This document shows positions 25,386 to 39,400 of a stretch of 64,000 bases of DNA, piece by piece. Each line of letters starts with the position of its first letter. The first letter of the stretch is position 1. Made by a program: the position numbers and the translations under genes. This DNA is from Linepithema humile (taxonomy: Eukaryota; Arthropoda; Insecta; Hymenoptera; Formicidae). The notes under the pieces were generated by a model that did no database searches, had not been told where the DNA came from, and worked only from the letters and a program-made list of their open reading frames with translations. The stretch covers positions 30,295,418 to 30,359,417 of the forward strand of contig NC_090130.1 of assembly GCF_040581485.1 (NCBI RefSeq). Direction: 5' to 3'.

Positions 25386-28300
25386 GTAAGTGAATATTTT
25401 CACGTCTCGCGGATAATAATATTAGCAGAAGCTACAAAGTATGAGGAAAAATTTTGAAAAACTACAACTTGGAAGACACACATCTCTGTCAATTTTTATA
25501 CGGAGTTGTGTGAACGTTAGATGCTGTATTACATGTGAGATATGTGATGTAAAAGATACGACGTTTGATCATACAAGGAAATCTGGAGTTCTCTTGTGAT
25601 GTCGTCGGGTACGTTCTGAGAGAGAAAGAGACGGCAGGAAATTAAAAGCGTCACGGCGACGTATTTATCCGACATTAATTGAAATTGGGGTAAAAAAAGT
25701 TTTCCGGAAATGAAAATGTCAGCCGCTCCTCGGTAGGTCAAAGGCTTCTTCGCCCACTCTTAGAGTGATTCGATTTCGTGAATTAAAGATAGAATTCATT
25801 GAGAAGTTAAATCTCATTTACCAATGTCGACCAGTTGAAACGCACTCATAAAGATATTAATCAAATTAACAAATTTATGAAATATTAACATATTTCTGGT
25901 CTATTTCGAAATATTTTGTGTTCTCGTGTACAAGAGACACAACTATCAATCATAATAAAAAATTAAAATTTTTAAAACTTAATTAATTTTTGCATATTTT
26001 AATGTTCTTTCTTTTTTAAAGAAAGATAAAAATTTGAAAATAATAAATCGGGTAACAATCACGAGATCAGCAGTAGCGATAACATATAAATTTATTTGTA
26101 ACATAATTATTTATAACAATTTACTGTTAAATTGTTATATGACCAAAATTTTTTAATGCATTTATTGACCTTTTCACGAAACTAACTACTATCAATTCTT
26201 GTTTATCTTATGTAAATTTATATTAATCTTTATTTAGAGTGTAGAAGATAAATAAAGTTAGGTTTCTGTAACAAAAAACTATCTTTTCGTGTCGTATTTG
26301 GCACTAGTTGTAAACAACGCATGAGAAATGCGATGGAGCGTGCAGGTTTTCAAATATTTAACAGAATAGCAAAGAGACAGAGGGGCTGTTTGCATACGGC
26401 TGTACCTTTAACATACTGCCTTACATTAATGCGGCCCTGACTGGCGCCAATCCGACTACGCCGCAGTCTCGTAGGCGGAAATCTTTCGCAACGTCAAATT
26501 CTCGCAAAATGACGTTGATTTTACCTATGCAATTATACGGAATAGAATGCTGAATTTATAAAAAAGAAAATAAAAAATGCGATAAAAGAGACTAACGGGA
26601 TTTTTTCAATTAATATTATCAACGAAGCGCGAAATTGCAAATCTCTGTTCTGTCTGATAAATCCGACCAAACATGTCACGCGGAGTAATAACGACGCAAA
26701 ACACAATCCATTTATATTAATATCATCAATATATTATTAAAAATTACGTATCACAAGTTTCAAAATTTTATAAAATAACATATGATTATAACGGATTGAA
26801 AATTAATACAAATATTAATCCAATACTTCATTTTATATTAATTTATATTCTAATAATGTTTATTTTATCCGAGATACGCGATATATTCATAATAATACAA
26901 TATAAGCGGATTACCTTTTTAGATGCGCATTATTATACCGTCAAATAAACGTAATACTGCGCGAAACACGCTATTTTATTCACGAAAAACGATTTTACCA
27001 GCACAGTAAATGATCGATTGTTCTACATTGTGCTCCAATGTTGTAACATTTCTCAGCGGTATTGGCAGAATGATGTAGCGGCAATAGCACTTTGAGGTCT
27101 ATCAAATTTTTCAGAGTTTTATTGGAATCGAAGAACATCTTGCATACACCTAATTTTTTGCAATGCAAAATTATACTTTGTATGCATGGAACAGTTAAAA
27201 TTTGGCAGTTATTTCGTCCAACGTTATAATTATCCCTTGAAATATGCTAGCTTGTAATATGCAAACCCAATTTACCTAACAAAGTTGTGCAAACTCATGG
27301 GTTTCCAAGAAGTCGTAGCATATATATTCATGTAGTTTTAGCATTGTCGTAACTTAGATCATTACTTCGCGCCCGTGTTATTCCAAGCGACCGTTTAAAT
27401 TATGGACGCTGTTCATTCAACTTGCAGCCAACATTTTAGCGGGCGCAATCGTTGCTTCGCGGCGAAGCTGAACAGGAGAGAAACTCTCTCGCTGTTCTCA
27501 GTTATTTATATAAAAATGGTCACCGAATTCTCGATAACCGATATCGATAACCGATGCAACAACATTGCAGGAATTTTTATCACATAGTCAGGTGTTGCTG
27601 TAATAATTATACCGGCACCAATAAATCAATTTCCTCAGCATGCAAGAGTGCTGGCATGTTTTTCCTCAGAGAATTTGTTTCAAAGTCTATAGATACTTTG
27701 TTCTTTCTTTTTTACTTATTTCGCAAACTTATTTCTGGTATTATAACAAAAACAAAATATTATATTTTACTTTTATTATATTTTTAACTATTGTTTCGTT
27801 AACTTATCAAAGAAAAGTCTTTCGAAAGATTTTAACGAGACACTTGACATATTGATTATTCGTACGGTTCGTTAAATATCTTTCGTCGAGAAACTACGGA
27901 CCGAAAACTTGGAAATAGCAATATCTCGATGCAATTGCGCTTATGCTTTCATCGAATCACATGCACTGCGTGCTTAAAAACACGCGGAATTCGTCAAAAA
28001 TAGTATCGTACAAACTTATTCAGCTTGGTCTGAGAACAAGTTTTCGCAATGTTCTAAGAACTTGAGGCATATAAAGGGGGAACAGCTGCATGATGTGGCA
28101 TTGAAGCCAATTAGTAGCGGATAATTAATAGCAAGCATTGAATGCCTGACATTCCGCGCTTATTCCGTGGCAGATCTTCGATGTCTCTCACAAACAACGA
28201 CTAACGATACTTTCCGTTTCGATGCCAGTCAAGTTGCGTAATCCTCGGGAGAAGTTGCAACCAATGAAAAATGATGGGATACAATTAGCGCAAGAATGAT

Positions 28301-31300
28301 TAATTAATAACGATAATTAATGGCTTGCGTAAAAGGCAGTGCGTGACGTCACGTTTCGTGTACCAAGAAAGTGCTACAAAATTTGAGTGGCGTGATCGTA
28401 ACGATGAAGCGGCAGTGGAATAAGCATTATATATTTAGACATTTAAATAATTGACTATCCACTTAAGAGGAATTGGCTGTAATTAACCATGCATGTTAAT
28501 TAATGACAATTATTCAGCAACGAAAGCAAAATTTCTGAATCAATTTTCTTTAAAAGCAATAGACCTATTATCTTCAACGCTTCCTTTTCATCGATCGGTT
28601 CTTACGAAAACATCAGGCTTTATTAGCGATGTAACAATTTATCCTCGCAGTCAATGAGAACCCACTCATGTTTGAGAATCCCGAGAGTTCCGGGATACTC
28701 GGATGTATACGGTAAATCTATCCATCCGCTTGTTTTCCACGAACTCAGTGATACAGAACAAGAGGTGGGATCGTGTCCAAAGTTCCGCATCCGGCATCGC
28801 GCGCACGGTGCCGGAATAAAGACGTACCGGAAATACGGATGCACACACGTCTATCGGCACGTTACCGGAGGAAAGGCGAGTCCGCTGGCTGGCGGATTGC
28901 CTGCCAGTGGCGAACACGAGGAGAAAGGAAGAGCGACTTATCGGAGCGCACGCGTGCCAGAATGAGAGATTGCGAGAGGGTGCGAGAGGGTGCGAGAAAT
29001 TCACGAGCTTTCCGTTGTACGGCGCCCCGATCAGTGTCGCAGTGTCCCCCGTTCTGCCCGGCAGGTAGCTCCGCTTCGCCACTCCGTCCATATCCTCGGC
29101 GAAGGAAGATCGCACATGCGAACGGTGATAAGACGTCCTTCTTGCGTCCTCGGGTTACGACAAGGGAGAGGAAGCCTGCCTGATCAATTCATTCAACGTC
29201 GCGCCCTCCGTGCCCGTTCTCGAGACACGCGCGGATCTCGAACGGCCGCGCGCGTTCTCCCTCTCATTACATTTTCACGAGATCATGACAGAACATCAAG
29301 CGGTACCGATGAATGGTACTCGCGTCAGCTTAGCCGCGAGTGATTGGAATTGTTTGTCATTGTTCGCGAATGACGGTGTCTAAAATCAAGGCACGGAAGC
29401 GGTACGTCGCGGTACTCGCCCGTCGACTGCGGTCCACAGATCGTTGATGATCGCGAGGATCATCCGAGGATCGTGTGAATCGTAATCCTGGAATCCGTAT
29501 CCTCGCGATCTTACGCGACTTCTGAACCTGTCGATGTCGGGTCCATGACGGGACTTGTGAGATAAGTAACGCGGCTCGTGAAGGTCTCGTGAGGATTGCG
29601 AGAGTCGGAGATACGCGAGATCATCGATCGATCGCAAGAAACGTGGCACGACCGTGCGCTAACGACGAGAACGAAGGGTCCGGTTGCAGCCGATGACGAC
29701 AGTGAACCCCGAATCACGTACGGTGTGAACGTGTGTTTTAAATGAAGCTTCTTTTAATCTTACCGAATTAAAAGTAACAAATAAAAATATAAAATACCCA
29801 GCATATAATGAACGGAAAAGTTGCTGTGTTTATTATATTGCCGTCATTAAAATAACGCACGGAATGTTAAAGTGACTCGTGTATATTACAAGAAGAAAAA
29901 ACTAAATTTAGCTTGTAAAACTTAGTTAATATAGTTAAAAATAGTTATAGCAACGAAATTTTATTATTTGTAATATTAGTTAACTGAGAAATTTTTCTTT
30001 GTAACATTTTTTTTGTAATAATTTTTTTAATGACCGAGTCGCTTTACATGAAATTTTGAGAACCAAATGCAACTTCGAAAATCTAAAACAGTTTTCAAGA
30101 AACAAAGTGAGTCCATCGATCATTCGATCAAGAGAGAGATAAGTCACTTCTCATACGATCTTTTACGGTCGACGCTTTTGCAAGCTGTGCCAAGTAGCTT
30201 TGCCCATCTCTCGTTGTAGCATCATTTATCATCTACATCTCCACAGAATACAGATTCATTGTATCTCCACTACAGATTGCTTGAAGCCAAGAATCATCTG
30301 AATCAATAAAATTTTAGGAGTGAAGAAAACTGTTCTAGAAATTTATTATTTCAGAAAATAAAATTCATAGATAAACAAAAAGAATCTGGACCATTCAATA
30401 TTATCTCTATTTCTAATCTTACATAATTCGCATTTGACGTTTATTTTTTGTTTGCATAAATTTGCGACGTGCAAAAAATTATTTCTTAGCCTGGTCGCGA
30501 CGCGAGCAATCAACTCTGCAACAGAGCGTCGCATAAGTACCATCCACGTGCTCGTGTCACGCGTTGCGTACGGGTTGCGCTGTCCTAGAAGCACGTACAA
30601 AATGGCGGCAATTCAATAAATCTGTTTCTATATCAAGTTTTCCATGTCTTCCAGCGTCAGGAATAGTTTCTTTTAATTCTTCTAAAATTTTGAAATATAT
30701 TTGAAATAATATTGAAACTTTCGACAATATAATTTCAACATAAATTTTTGACTATCATATTTTTATGTCTCCCATTCGATAAACTATTTCATTTACACAA
30801 TCATAATTATTGTAAGAGTGATGACGCTTTGCAAAGCTGTTGCAAACTTGTTTTGTTCGCATGCTTCAATTTCTACAATGCAATACAATATTGAAATTTG
30901 GCCGTCAAAAATTAGTAATTCGATGTTAACAATATATATATATTGTGAGAATTTACAGGTCTAATTTTATCTATCCCAGCGCACGAATTGATAAACAGCT
31001 TAATGTTAATAATTTAATTTGCACACTGTATGAATGGCTTTTTACTGTATCAATTTAAGACATTGCTTTATTATTTTTACGCCAATATTTGTTGTAAACA
31101 ATCAAGCTTGTTTTATTTCTATTTTGTCCATCCATTTATCAATGTCTTGTTTTATTATAATTTTTTTACAATACACAATAAACATTTCCATCTTCTTGAT
31201 CGTGATTTAAAATGGCCTCGCCCAAAAAAATTTGGCGAATGTAAAAATATAGATCTCTTGAAAGATCAGAAATTCGTGTTTAATCTCGACAATTTGTGAG

Positions 31301-33919
31301 CACAATTATTACGAACTAAATTTCGTACAAATTTTGTAATAAATCTAGATTAAGGTTGTGCCAAGCTTGAAACCAGAAGGGTCCATTTTCCCTTCATCTG
31401 CAAAATCGATAACCTCCACTCGAGATATGGGCCAACTGCCAAAATCTCCTCTGACCCTAAAATCCTGAACAATGATAAAAGATTCATTAAAAACATATAT
31501 GAAGATTGCTCTGGAATTAATATCACTACTTTCAAAGCCAGGAATTTTATCAGGAATATAGTATATATTTTTATATTATTTTTTTAAGAAAAAATCTTGC
31601 GTTATTCAAATTAATTATTGTGCTTCTATTTTTATTACAATATTTTTGTATTAATTATTTATTCAAAATTATTCATTGTGAAGTAATCTGATTCGCGATA
31701 ATGATTTCCACAAGTTGACTTTTACAAGGACATCATTGCTATCTTGAGGAAAATCTTTCAGAAAGCTTCTCTTCGCACGAGTTCAATCGTATAACAGCGA
31801 CGTTGAAAATCAATCGGCTTTTATTGCAACTTGAAACGAACTCGAGCTACCACCACTCTCGGCGTAAAATTAATTGCCAATTGCATTGAACGGGCGCCGA
31901 AACGCTATCGACGTATTCGCTCATGATTAATCCGTCCTTTTTCCTTCGACGATATATTCACCGACACACGCTCGTTACTACGATGAAATCAACGAAGGTC
32001 ATAGTCACCTGGTGATCAATGACTGGCGTCCTTGGAGTGTATACGTCTACGAGTGTATATGCAGACGTAGGTGCAAATACCAAAACGCACAATCCATCTA
32101 CCTGCCTGTGGCAACCCCTTACCACTCCTGCTTCTACATTATTTCGCAGTCGGCTTAAGTTCCACTTTTATTATGTACGCCGGGTGGGATCGAAGTAGAC
32201 AATGACTAGCTAGTTAGACACGCGACTGAAATTGCACTGATAATTTCACGGAAAAGTCAGTTGTATCGTTCAGTCTTGGATACGTTTGACTTTATAAGCA
32301 ATTTGCTTAGATATTTTATCATTGTTCCATTACACATTCTGCTGATATGCATTATAAATGTTTCGCTAAAGTAATAATTTTTGAAAGCTCTATACTTTGA
32401 TAGCATTGATAATCGCCTATGTTATAAATATCGTAATTGCAGCGACTGCACATTATAGGCTTTTGCTTCACTGTAAGTTTCTTATCATGAATGCAAAATG
32501 ATTATATTATGAAAAAGGCTATTTGCATAGCTATATGTGACCGTTTGCTGATCGTGCAAAATTCATTTACACTTTATCCCACTTTATTGTTTCAATGCTA
32601 CGCGTAACGTTGATGGCACACATAGTTTTTATTTCTACAAAGTATTCTTTTTGTAAAATAAAGTAACTAGAAATAAAAAATATTTTCCTTTAATACATAT
32701 TCTATAATAATGTTAAATATAATAATAACGAAACATTGAATCAATCTTGGTATTTCGAATTGATTTTAGTGGCTCGATGTTACGATCAGAAAAGCATGCA
32801 ACCATCGCTCACGTCACTCATAATCATCTGCAGAAAATATTTTTTAAGAATCGTTTCTTTTTTAAATGTCAAACGGTGAACAAGATTCTTCCACATTATT
32901 ACTTTGTAAAAGTCTTACATTCTACTGCTTGAATCGGCATCAGGTCAAACTGCACAATAAGTAGGTTGATGCACGCAAACACGCAACTAAAACGTTTGTT
33001 CATACAAGTTTCACCCCAGTAACCATTTTCAACTTTGTTACGAATCACAAATGCGTAGATTGAACTGCACGATTAAAAAGATTCATTTGGTTCTTTGTTA
33101 ACGAGCCGCGAAGTGTGAAAAGGTGCTAAAATTCGCGAAAAGTAAAACGACGAAAAAGTTATACATTTAAGTAAAAAGCTAACCGAAGAATTTTTAACAA
33201 ATTTTTGGAAGGATAACAATACTTGAATTATAACAAAAAAAAATTTTATATACTTATTGTCAAATTTCAAATTTACAATTCTCTAGAATTAATTACATTT
33301 ATGGCAAGAGTTGATCGCAATGAAATTAATCAATTCGTTTAGTTTTTGACTCGAACAATAACTTTTTAACTTTTACGATAATTCTGACAAAAATGAATAG
33401 CAATTGATAATAAATTGATTAATAGAAACGGACAGATATATCGCATACCGATGAACGAGCAAAAGTGCTACAAGCTAAAATGCGCATTTCTACATTTCTC
33501 CAATTCACAACACTGCATGATTCGACAATAATATCTCAAACTGATTTAAAAACATACATTTGAGAGCTGCCGCGTTTTTACAAGCCACAAAGAAGAGAAA
33601 CAATCGATGTATCATCGAGGAAGAATAATCATAGGATCTTAAGAATAACAGATGTCAGTCTGCTGCAGAGTCAATTAAATTATTCCGTCATCAATCAGCA
33701 GAGAATTCACACATAGAAAAGAAATACTTTGAGGAAAGTAAAGAAACCGTCTCAAGTCAAACTAAGCAAATAGAGAGAAGAAACATTGTTTAGATTGGCC
33801 TTCCGTAATTAATTTTACATCGAGAAATATTTTTTTTTGTATCGCATAACAAATAATAAGACGAATCACGAGAAGGACGCTGGGTCCGAATCACGCCCGA
33901 AGCCGCTTGAATGCCCTAA
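25386..33919. other. First part of the 27.7 kb intron, with a GC-rich island near 28.65-29.72 kb
   Basis: Mostly AT-rich intron. The segment 28650-29720 stands out as GC- and CpG-rich with long open frames on both strands and a 10-bp tandem repeat (TGCGAGAGGG near 28971-28997). None of these frames has a recognisable domain. The island might be a promoter or 5' leader for the exon at 33920, but nothing in the sequence proves this. Confidence 0.5.
28650..29720. promoter_or_regulatory. GC/CpG-rich island, candidate alternative promoter region
   Basis: A compact GC-rich block inside AT-rich intron, about 4 kb upstream of the ATG exon at 33920. Open frames on both strands look like a by-product of high GC. 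No clear TATA box or initiator was assigned. It is called a candidate regulatory region on base composition and position only. Confidence 0.25.
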
Positions 33920-34198
33920 ATGAGCGATGACGGCAGAAGAGTGACTGCCAGTAACCAGGAGTGGACCCTTCGTAAGGGTTACTGGGAGAACGACAGCGAG
34001 AGAAGCGCAGCGGAAGAAGAGGAGGAGGAGGTGGAGGAAGAGGCTGTTGACTCGTGTGAACTGGCGCCCCATAGTGCGATGAGCGTGGGGGCTGGTAGGG
34101 TCGATTCCCCCAGCCCCCAGGACATCAGGCTACTCCACGATCTCGTCGAGGATCTCAGCAAGGAGCAGGAGGATAAGGACAAACCGCGGGCGGAACAG
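33920..34198 (+). CDS. Candidate alternative first coding exon (acidic, disordered)
   Basis: The ATG at 33920 follows an in-frame TAA at 33917-33919, so translation of this frame must begin here unless an acceptor lies just inside. The 93 codons start MSDDGRRVTASNQEWTLRKG, carry an acidic tract of about fifteen residues dominated by Glu, then a possible amphipathic segment (DIRLLHDLVEDLSKEQ) and end PRAEQ at a CAG|GTGAGC donor in phase 0. The exon lies on the same strand inside the largest intron of the ERG gene. Proposed role: first exon of a PAS-less ERG isoform, continuing to the exon near 40371. The alternative is a small nested gene. No family was recognised. Confidence 0.6.
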
Positions 34199-37100
34199 GT
34201 GAGCCATGCATTGCCGGAAGTAGAGCGAGGCGATTGGTGTGTTGGGGGGTGGACGACCTCGTCCGCAACGTTTGCTATCAAAGTCCGATAACTCCTCTGA
34301 TCCGTGTTGCGCGACGAGGAACTGCGAGAGAAGTGCGTTTATCGCTTCACACTCGGCTCGCTCCCGTCGCCACGATACACGCTTGCAATTTCTCTTGGTT
34401 CTCCGAGTTCCAACAATAATCCGCGCGCTATAACTAAGATTTTCTCGCCGTGTGTGGGTTGGTCATATGGCCTATAAATCAGACAATGCTAGAGGCAGTA
34501 CGTTCTATGCTATACTATTGTACGTGATATTTCTGATGTCGCTTTATGAAAATATTATACGGATGACATTTCTGTCGCGTCTATTTTAAATGTCCACCGA
34601 TATAATGATTCCAAGTTCTATTTTCGAAGAATATTATTTTATTTTTCCGTATCTATATTAAAATTATAATGCTTAATGTAGCTATATAAAGCTATAACTT
34701 TAAGCACTATAAATTTAATTAATTTAATTAGCACAAATATTTTATGTAGATACACTTTAACTCCCAAATGAGAAGGCTTTTATCAGTCAAGCGTCAAATG
34801 CACATTTTCCACGCCGGAGATCGAACTGAAATTCATGCGCGAACAAATAAATTAATCTCTTTTTTCGTTTGCCAATTATTTCTCATTCAATGTTTTATAA
34901 ATCTTGTGCGCGTGGCTATTTATATTGTGCGCGTATTCATTAATAATATGCATATTTACCTAATTGATATAGTAATTATGAAATTACGAATTAATTCAAA
35001 ATTCAATAGAACGATTGTAGCTAAATAGCGTTATTGCCAATGAAAAATTCCCGGATAAATTAACGATACACGGGCTCGCTAATGACACATGAGGCGGCAC
35101 ATAAAAAGATTCAAAAACCATTCCGCAATAAACAACAAATAAGTATAATCTTGATCTAAATTGCGTAATGCGGTCGATGATACCTGTTAGTTCAATGACT
35201 TTCTTATGGCCGCTAGAAGTCGTCCTTTGTCAAAGAGGCAAACAAAGACGTTAATTACAGAGCATGTTACTTCCTGGATACTGCTTGCGCGCCACACAAT
35301 ACAGGACAGATCAGGGAATTGAAATGTCTGGAAAGGGGAGTTGACTATGCTGCAAAGCGGAAGTCCACATTAGCGGCCGAATGTTACGGCGATGGGATGT
35401 TGAAATAGCTGGAGTGAGCAAATGTTATTTTAAAAAATGGCAAAATTGAATTTTTAAACAATCGACTGACATTAGAATTTTTTTAATCAAATTTAAATCT
35501 GGAACATGTGACAAATATGTTTTAGAGTTCCGCAGGGAATTCGAAAAGCTTTTCGGGGCTTTTCAAGGGAGAGAAAAGACCTCGGTCGCTTGTTATATGA
35601 GACTACCTATAATTTAAGAGCAATTCAAGTTCTTGGATGCCTTGCAAGCCACGCGCGACGTAGTGTCCTTCGTTTTTCCTTAGGCCGCAACGAACGAGCG
35701 AGTGCGAATGTGCGAACTAGGTTGGCGCTTATCGATGGCTCCAGTGCCGTCCAGCGCTGGCTTGCTGAGCTGGCTTAGATGGTGAGCCAGCTGTGGAATG
35801 ACCCAAATTGAGACGGAATGATTTAGGAGCATTTTAAAACGAACTGTCGCGCACGTGATCGATCGCGCATACCGACGCAAGGAAACTCTTAATTTTTCTA
35901 ATTAATTCTTCCGGCGCTCGTGAATGATAAATCCCTGCCTGCGCCCACCGCACCGCCGGGAATACCGGCTGAAGTTTCCAGCATTATAACTTTGTACTTG
36001 TCGAGCTGCGGGAAATATTGCCTACTGGAGTTCGGAAAACGAGGACGCCGGGGATTACAAAACTTGTTCTTGCGAATTTCATATTCCCTTGGCGAGCACA
36101 TCCAGAGCCTAAAGGACAATGAAATAATGACAGGATCAGTAGTATCTCCTTTCAAGGATATACTAAATCTCTTGTCAGCTTCATGGAAAATGTAGGAATG
36201 TTTCTTTGATGAGAAGGTTCCGTTTGAGGTTATACCTATTATTAAACCTATTAATAGACAAAGAAGATTACTTTCTTCGAGAAATTCCAGGAAAGAAATA
36301 CATGTAAAGATTAGCTGAAACAATTTCCATTATGAAAGCATAATAATGTCAAAATGTACATAATAATCGCCTTATTGTCAATATTCATAATTGTTAATGA
36401 GTTTAGCGATGATAAAAAGCTATTTTATAATTATTCGAAAAAAAAGTACTAAATTATGTCAGATTATATTGTAAAAAATTTAATTAATTTTAATAACGAA
36501 TAAAATTAAATTTAATAATTAATTTTTTATTTATATGAATGTGCAATACGAAGAATTGCATTTAAAGTGATGTAATTATAAATCTTCTCTCTTGATTATT
36601 TATTGAAAAGAGCTGTGCGAAGATAATTCTTATGTAGGTTGTAATCGATTCTACGAGCATAAAAAGTAATAGTATTGTACGATTATAGTATTGTGCCATT
36701 AAAAATAATATAGATGCGCAATGAGTAGCAACGGCAAAAAATAAAATTAAAAGGTTCGCCGAGAAATTTGATCGCTCGGTTGCGTCGAGAATGCTCGCCT
36801 CGCAAAAGACGGAGGGCGAAAAATAAATAAAAAGGGAAAAAATAGTTGCAACGTAACGAGGTATAGCTTTTTTCACAGCTTTAGTCACGCGATTTTCCTC
36901 CGCTTTACGCGTTTTTTTTTTCCCGTTGACGAGCGAAAATAAAACTGTCGTAGCCACCGTGTTGCATAGAGGAAGCACTGACCGTGTACGTCGTGATCGT
37001 TCAAAAGTTCACGGTTGGTAAAGATTTCGTTGAAATTTATATCGTGTATAGGTTCGATAGAAGAATATCAAGGGATCAATATATTCAGTGAAAACAAAAT

Positions 37101-37739
37101 GAATTGCGATCGGAAGGAAGGGCGTATATAGCCCTTCTCTCTTGGCAATAATGCGCGAGTAATTACAATCACTGATAACATCGTTCGTCCATATATCGGA
37201 TCGTGTTATAAATTGCCAAGATTTAACTCACAATCGCTTTCGCGCAGACACAACAATCATTTATGCAAAATAAGTACAGACATGTATTTTAGTACAACAC
37301 GCGACTCCGGATAGACATATTTAGCTGAGCGGAATTATTTAAATGAGATACATACAAATGAGATACATATACATATACTTCCCTACAGACAATGTGCTAT
37401 ATAAGATGCACGAATTGTAGAAAATGCAGGATAAATTAAAAAGAATTTCACATTTCATATTTTTCGTTTTACAAGGAAATCTTGTATAAGGAAAATAATG
37501 TGGGAGGGAGTATTTTAGTATTCTTCAGTACCGGAATTGCCTTCTTCCTTCATTATGAAGATTTTATCGCTAGAGATGTTGAGAATAGAGAAACCGATAA
37601 TCAAAACCTGCTGTCTGCATGAGCGACCTCTTATACAAACACGTGACATTTGAACAATTGTATCTGAAAGCATCCTCCATTCTGTTTTCATAATGCACCG
37701 TGCTCTACAATAGTCCACATGATGTAGACTGCGAGTGCG

Positions 37740-38096
37740 GGCGACGAGCGTCAGCTGGCGTCCCGCGCTACGTTCGCCGCGTCGCGGCGTGGCGTCGCGC
37801 ATTCTCCTCTTAAACGGGGTGATTCTCGCGGGTCCGAGCCTGCGTAGAGAAGCGCGTTGCGCGCGCGAGCGAGACTTGGCCGCGCGAATCAATAAGGGCT
37901 GAAGCACAGGTGGGTCGTCGTCGACGGCGGCGACGGCGGCGAAGCTAGCACGGTGCGCATACTGAGAACGACGCTGACGCGACGCGAAGGGAAGTCGACC
38001 GCCACCGACGTTCAAAGGGTCGAGGGCGGACTCGAGAAGTGAGACAGGGACGCTACCGCGTGTGGAAGGGTTTCTGAGAGCGGAAGGTCGCAATCT

Positions 38097-38136
<40 letters not shown>

Positions 38137-39400
38137 TTTCCTCTCTTCTTATTTTCCTTTCTCTTTATCTTTCTCTCTTTCTCTCTCTCTTTCTCCCTCT
38201 CCTGGAAAGAGAGAGACCCGAGAGGTCGAAATGTCGGCCGGAACGATCGTCCGGAGTGCCCGACGCGCCTCCGCTGAATCATCCCTCTCGCTTTAGTCGC
38301 TCGGCCGCAGTGCTCTCGTACGGGGGACGATCCGGGTTTCGCTGGGATGACGAAGGGACGTGTCTGTTGCTGTCGGCGGTACTCGTGGGGCTACATCGAC
38401 GTGCTGCGTTCGCTGAAGATCGGTGCGTCATCTGAGCTCGTTATCGCTGCACCGCAATGAGTTAGCTCATCCTTGAATATTATCGGAATAGATATCGTTT
38501 TATGTGCAACACATCGCGGACGCGTGTATCTTTCCGGGAATGTGCGAACGTGTGTACGATCCAGAAACATTGTCCTCAACCACCAACTGTAGCTCGTCGA
38601 CGAGTATGGACTCGTCATGAGTCATACGTGAGCACTCCGTCCTGACGATCAGCGAATCCGGACGACTGTGAACCGTGACGCGGCAGAAACATAACTCTGG
38701 GGGAGAGAGAGAGAAGGAGCTTTGCCAACTACGTATATACAATACTTGTTACACGCGTTATTCAACGAAATGCAAGTGATAATTGTCTAAGCGTCTCTGG
38801 GCTCGCGCCGAAAGTAAGGAAACCGTTCAACTTAACGTTTTATAGAAGCGTGCCACCGACGCGTTTCTGCCGTGTTTTGATCAACGTGAAAAGTCAGTCT
38901 GCCATTTTTTCCTCTCAGGATTCAACGATAAATCGATCTCGACGGTAAGTCGGAAAGCACGCAGAGCTTGTCCGGAATGAGACATCCTCCGACATTCGAA
39001 ATCCACGATTTATATATATCGAGCAAGATCGGAAAGTGCGCGCGGCGTTCAGTTGCGCTCGACGATCGACACGGTCGGCCGATATACTGTAAGTCCTGTA
39101 CGGATAATCATTAAGAAGATTCACGAGGCTTTATACGTCTTTGTTGACGGGAAATCGGAACGCCGTGGTCGTCGTGAGACGGAATGCCGGCTGGCGCATT
39201 CGTGGAGGATTCCACAGTATTAGCCCGTGCCAAATCCATCGAGGACGTGAATAGACCATCCTCGCGACCCTCGAATCTTATCAGCGAGCAGCATCGAGAG
39301 AGCCTTGTACCTGCGCTGAATTTCTAATTCGTCGCGTCTTTATCTCGCCGAGAACGCTGTTCTTTATACTCGAAACTCTCGCAAAAAACAAAAAAAGTTC
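37740..39400. promoter_or_regulatory. GC/CpG-rich island with CT tract, candidate promoter or enhancer
   Basis: This block is clearly GC-richer than the surrounding intron and contains a CT/GA tract of about 100 bases. GA repeats near insect promoters are often bound by GAGA factor (general knowledge). A TATA-like run (39011-39019) lies about 30-40 bases upstream of a TCAGTT initiator-like motif at 39049. A transcript starting here could include the exon near 40371, but that exon has no early in-frame ATG, so it would need another coding exon. Candidate only. Confidence 0.25.
38099..38205. repeat. CT-rich microsatellite
   Basis: A pure CT run (38099-38132) followed by interrupted CT/TTC repeat. 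On the minus strand it creates a spurious Glu-Arg-rich open frame. Confidence 0.95.

Noticed and set aside
28666..29183. Overlapping open frames of 149 and 136 residues on opposite strands
   Set aside because: Both are products of the GC-rich island, rich in Arg and Ser, and neither shows a domain or a convincing start.
35898..36323. Minus-strand 141-residue and plus-strand 91-residue open frames
   Set aside because: They overlap, neither resembles a known family, and no transposon ends or splice sites support them.
36562..36978. 138-residue minus-strand open frame with hydrophobic segments
   Set aside because: AT-rich DNA gives hydrophobic translations; no family is recognisable and no splice structure is evident.
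37515..38282. 255-residue minus-strand open frame with a Glu-Arg repeat
   Set aside because: The repeat is the translation of the CT microsatellite and the rest is Arg/Ser-rich sequence from a CpG-rich island; there is no splice or domain support.
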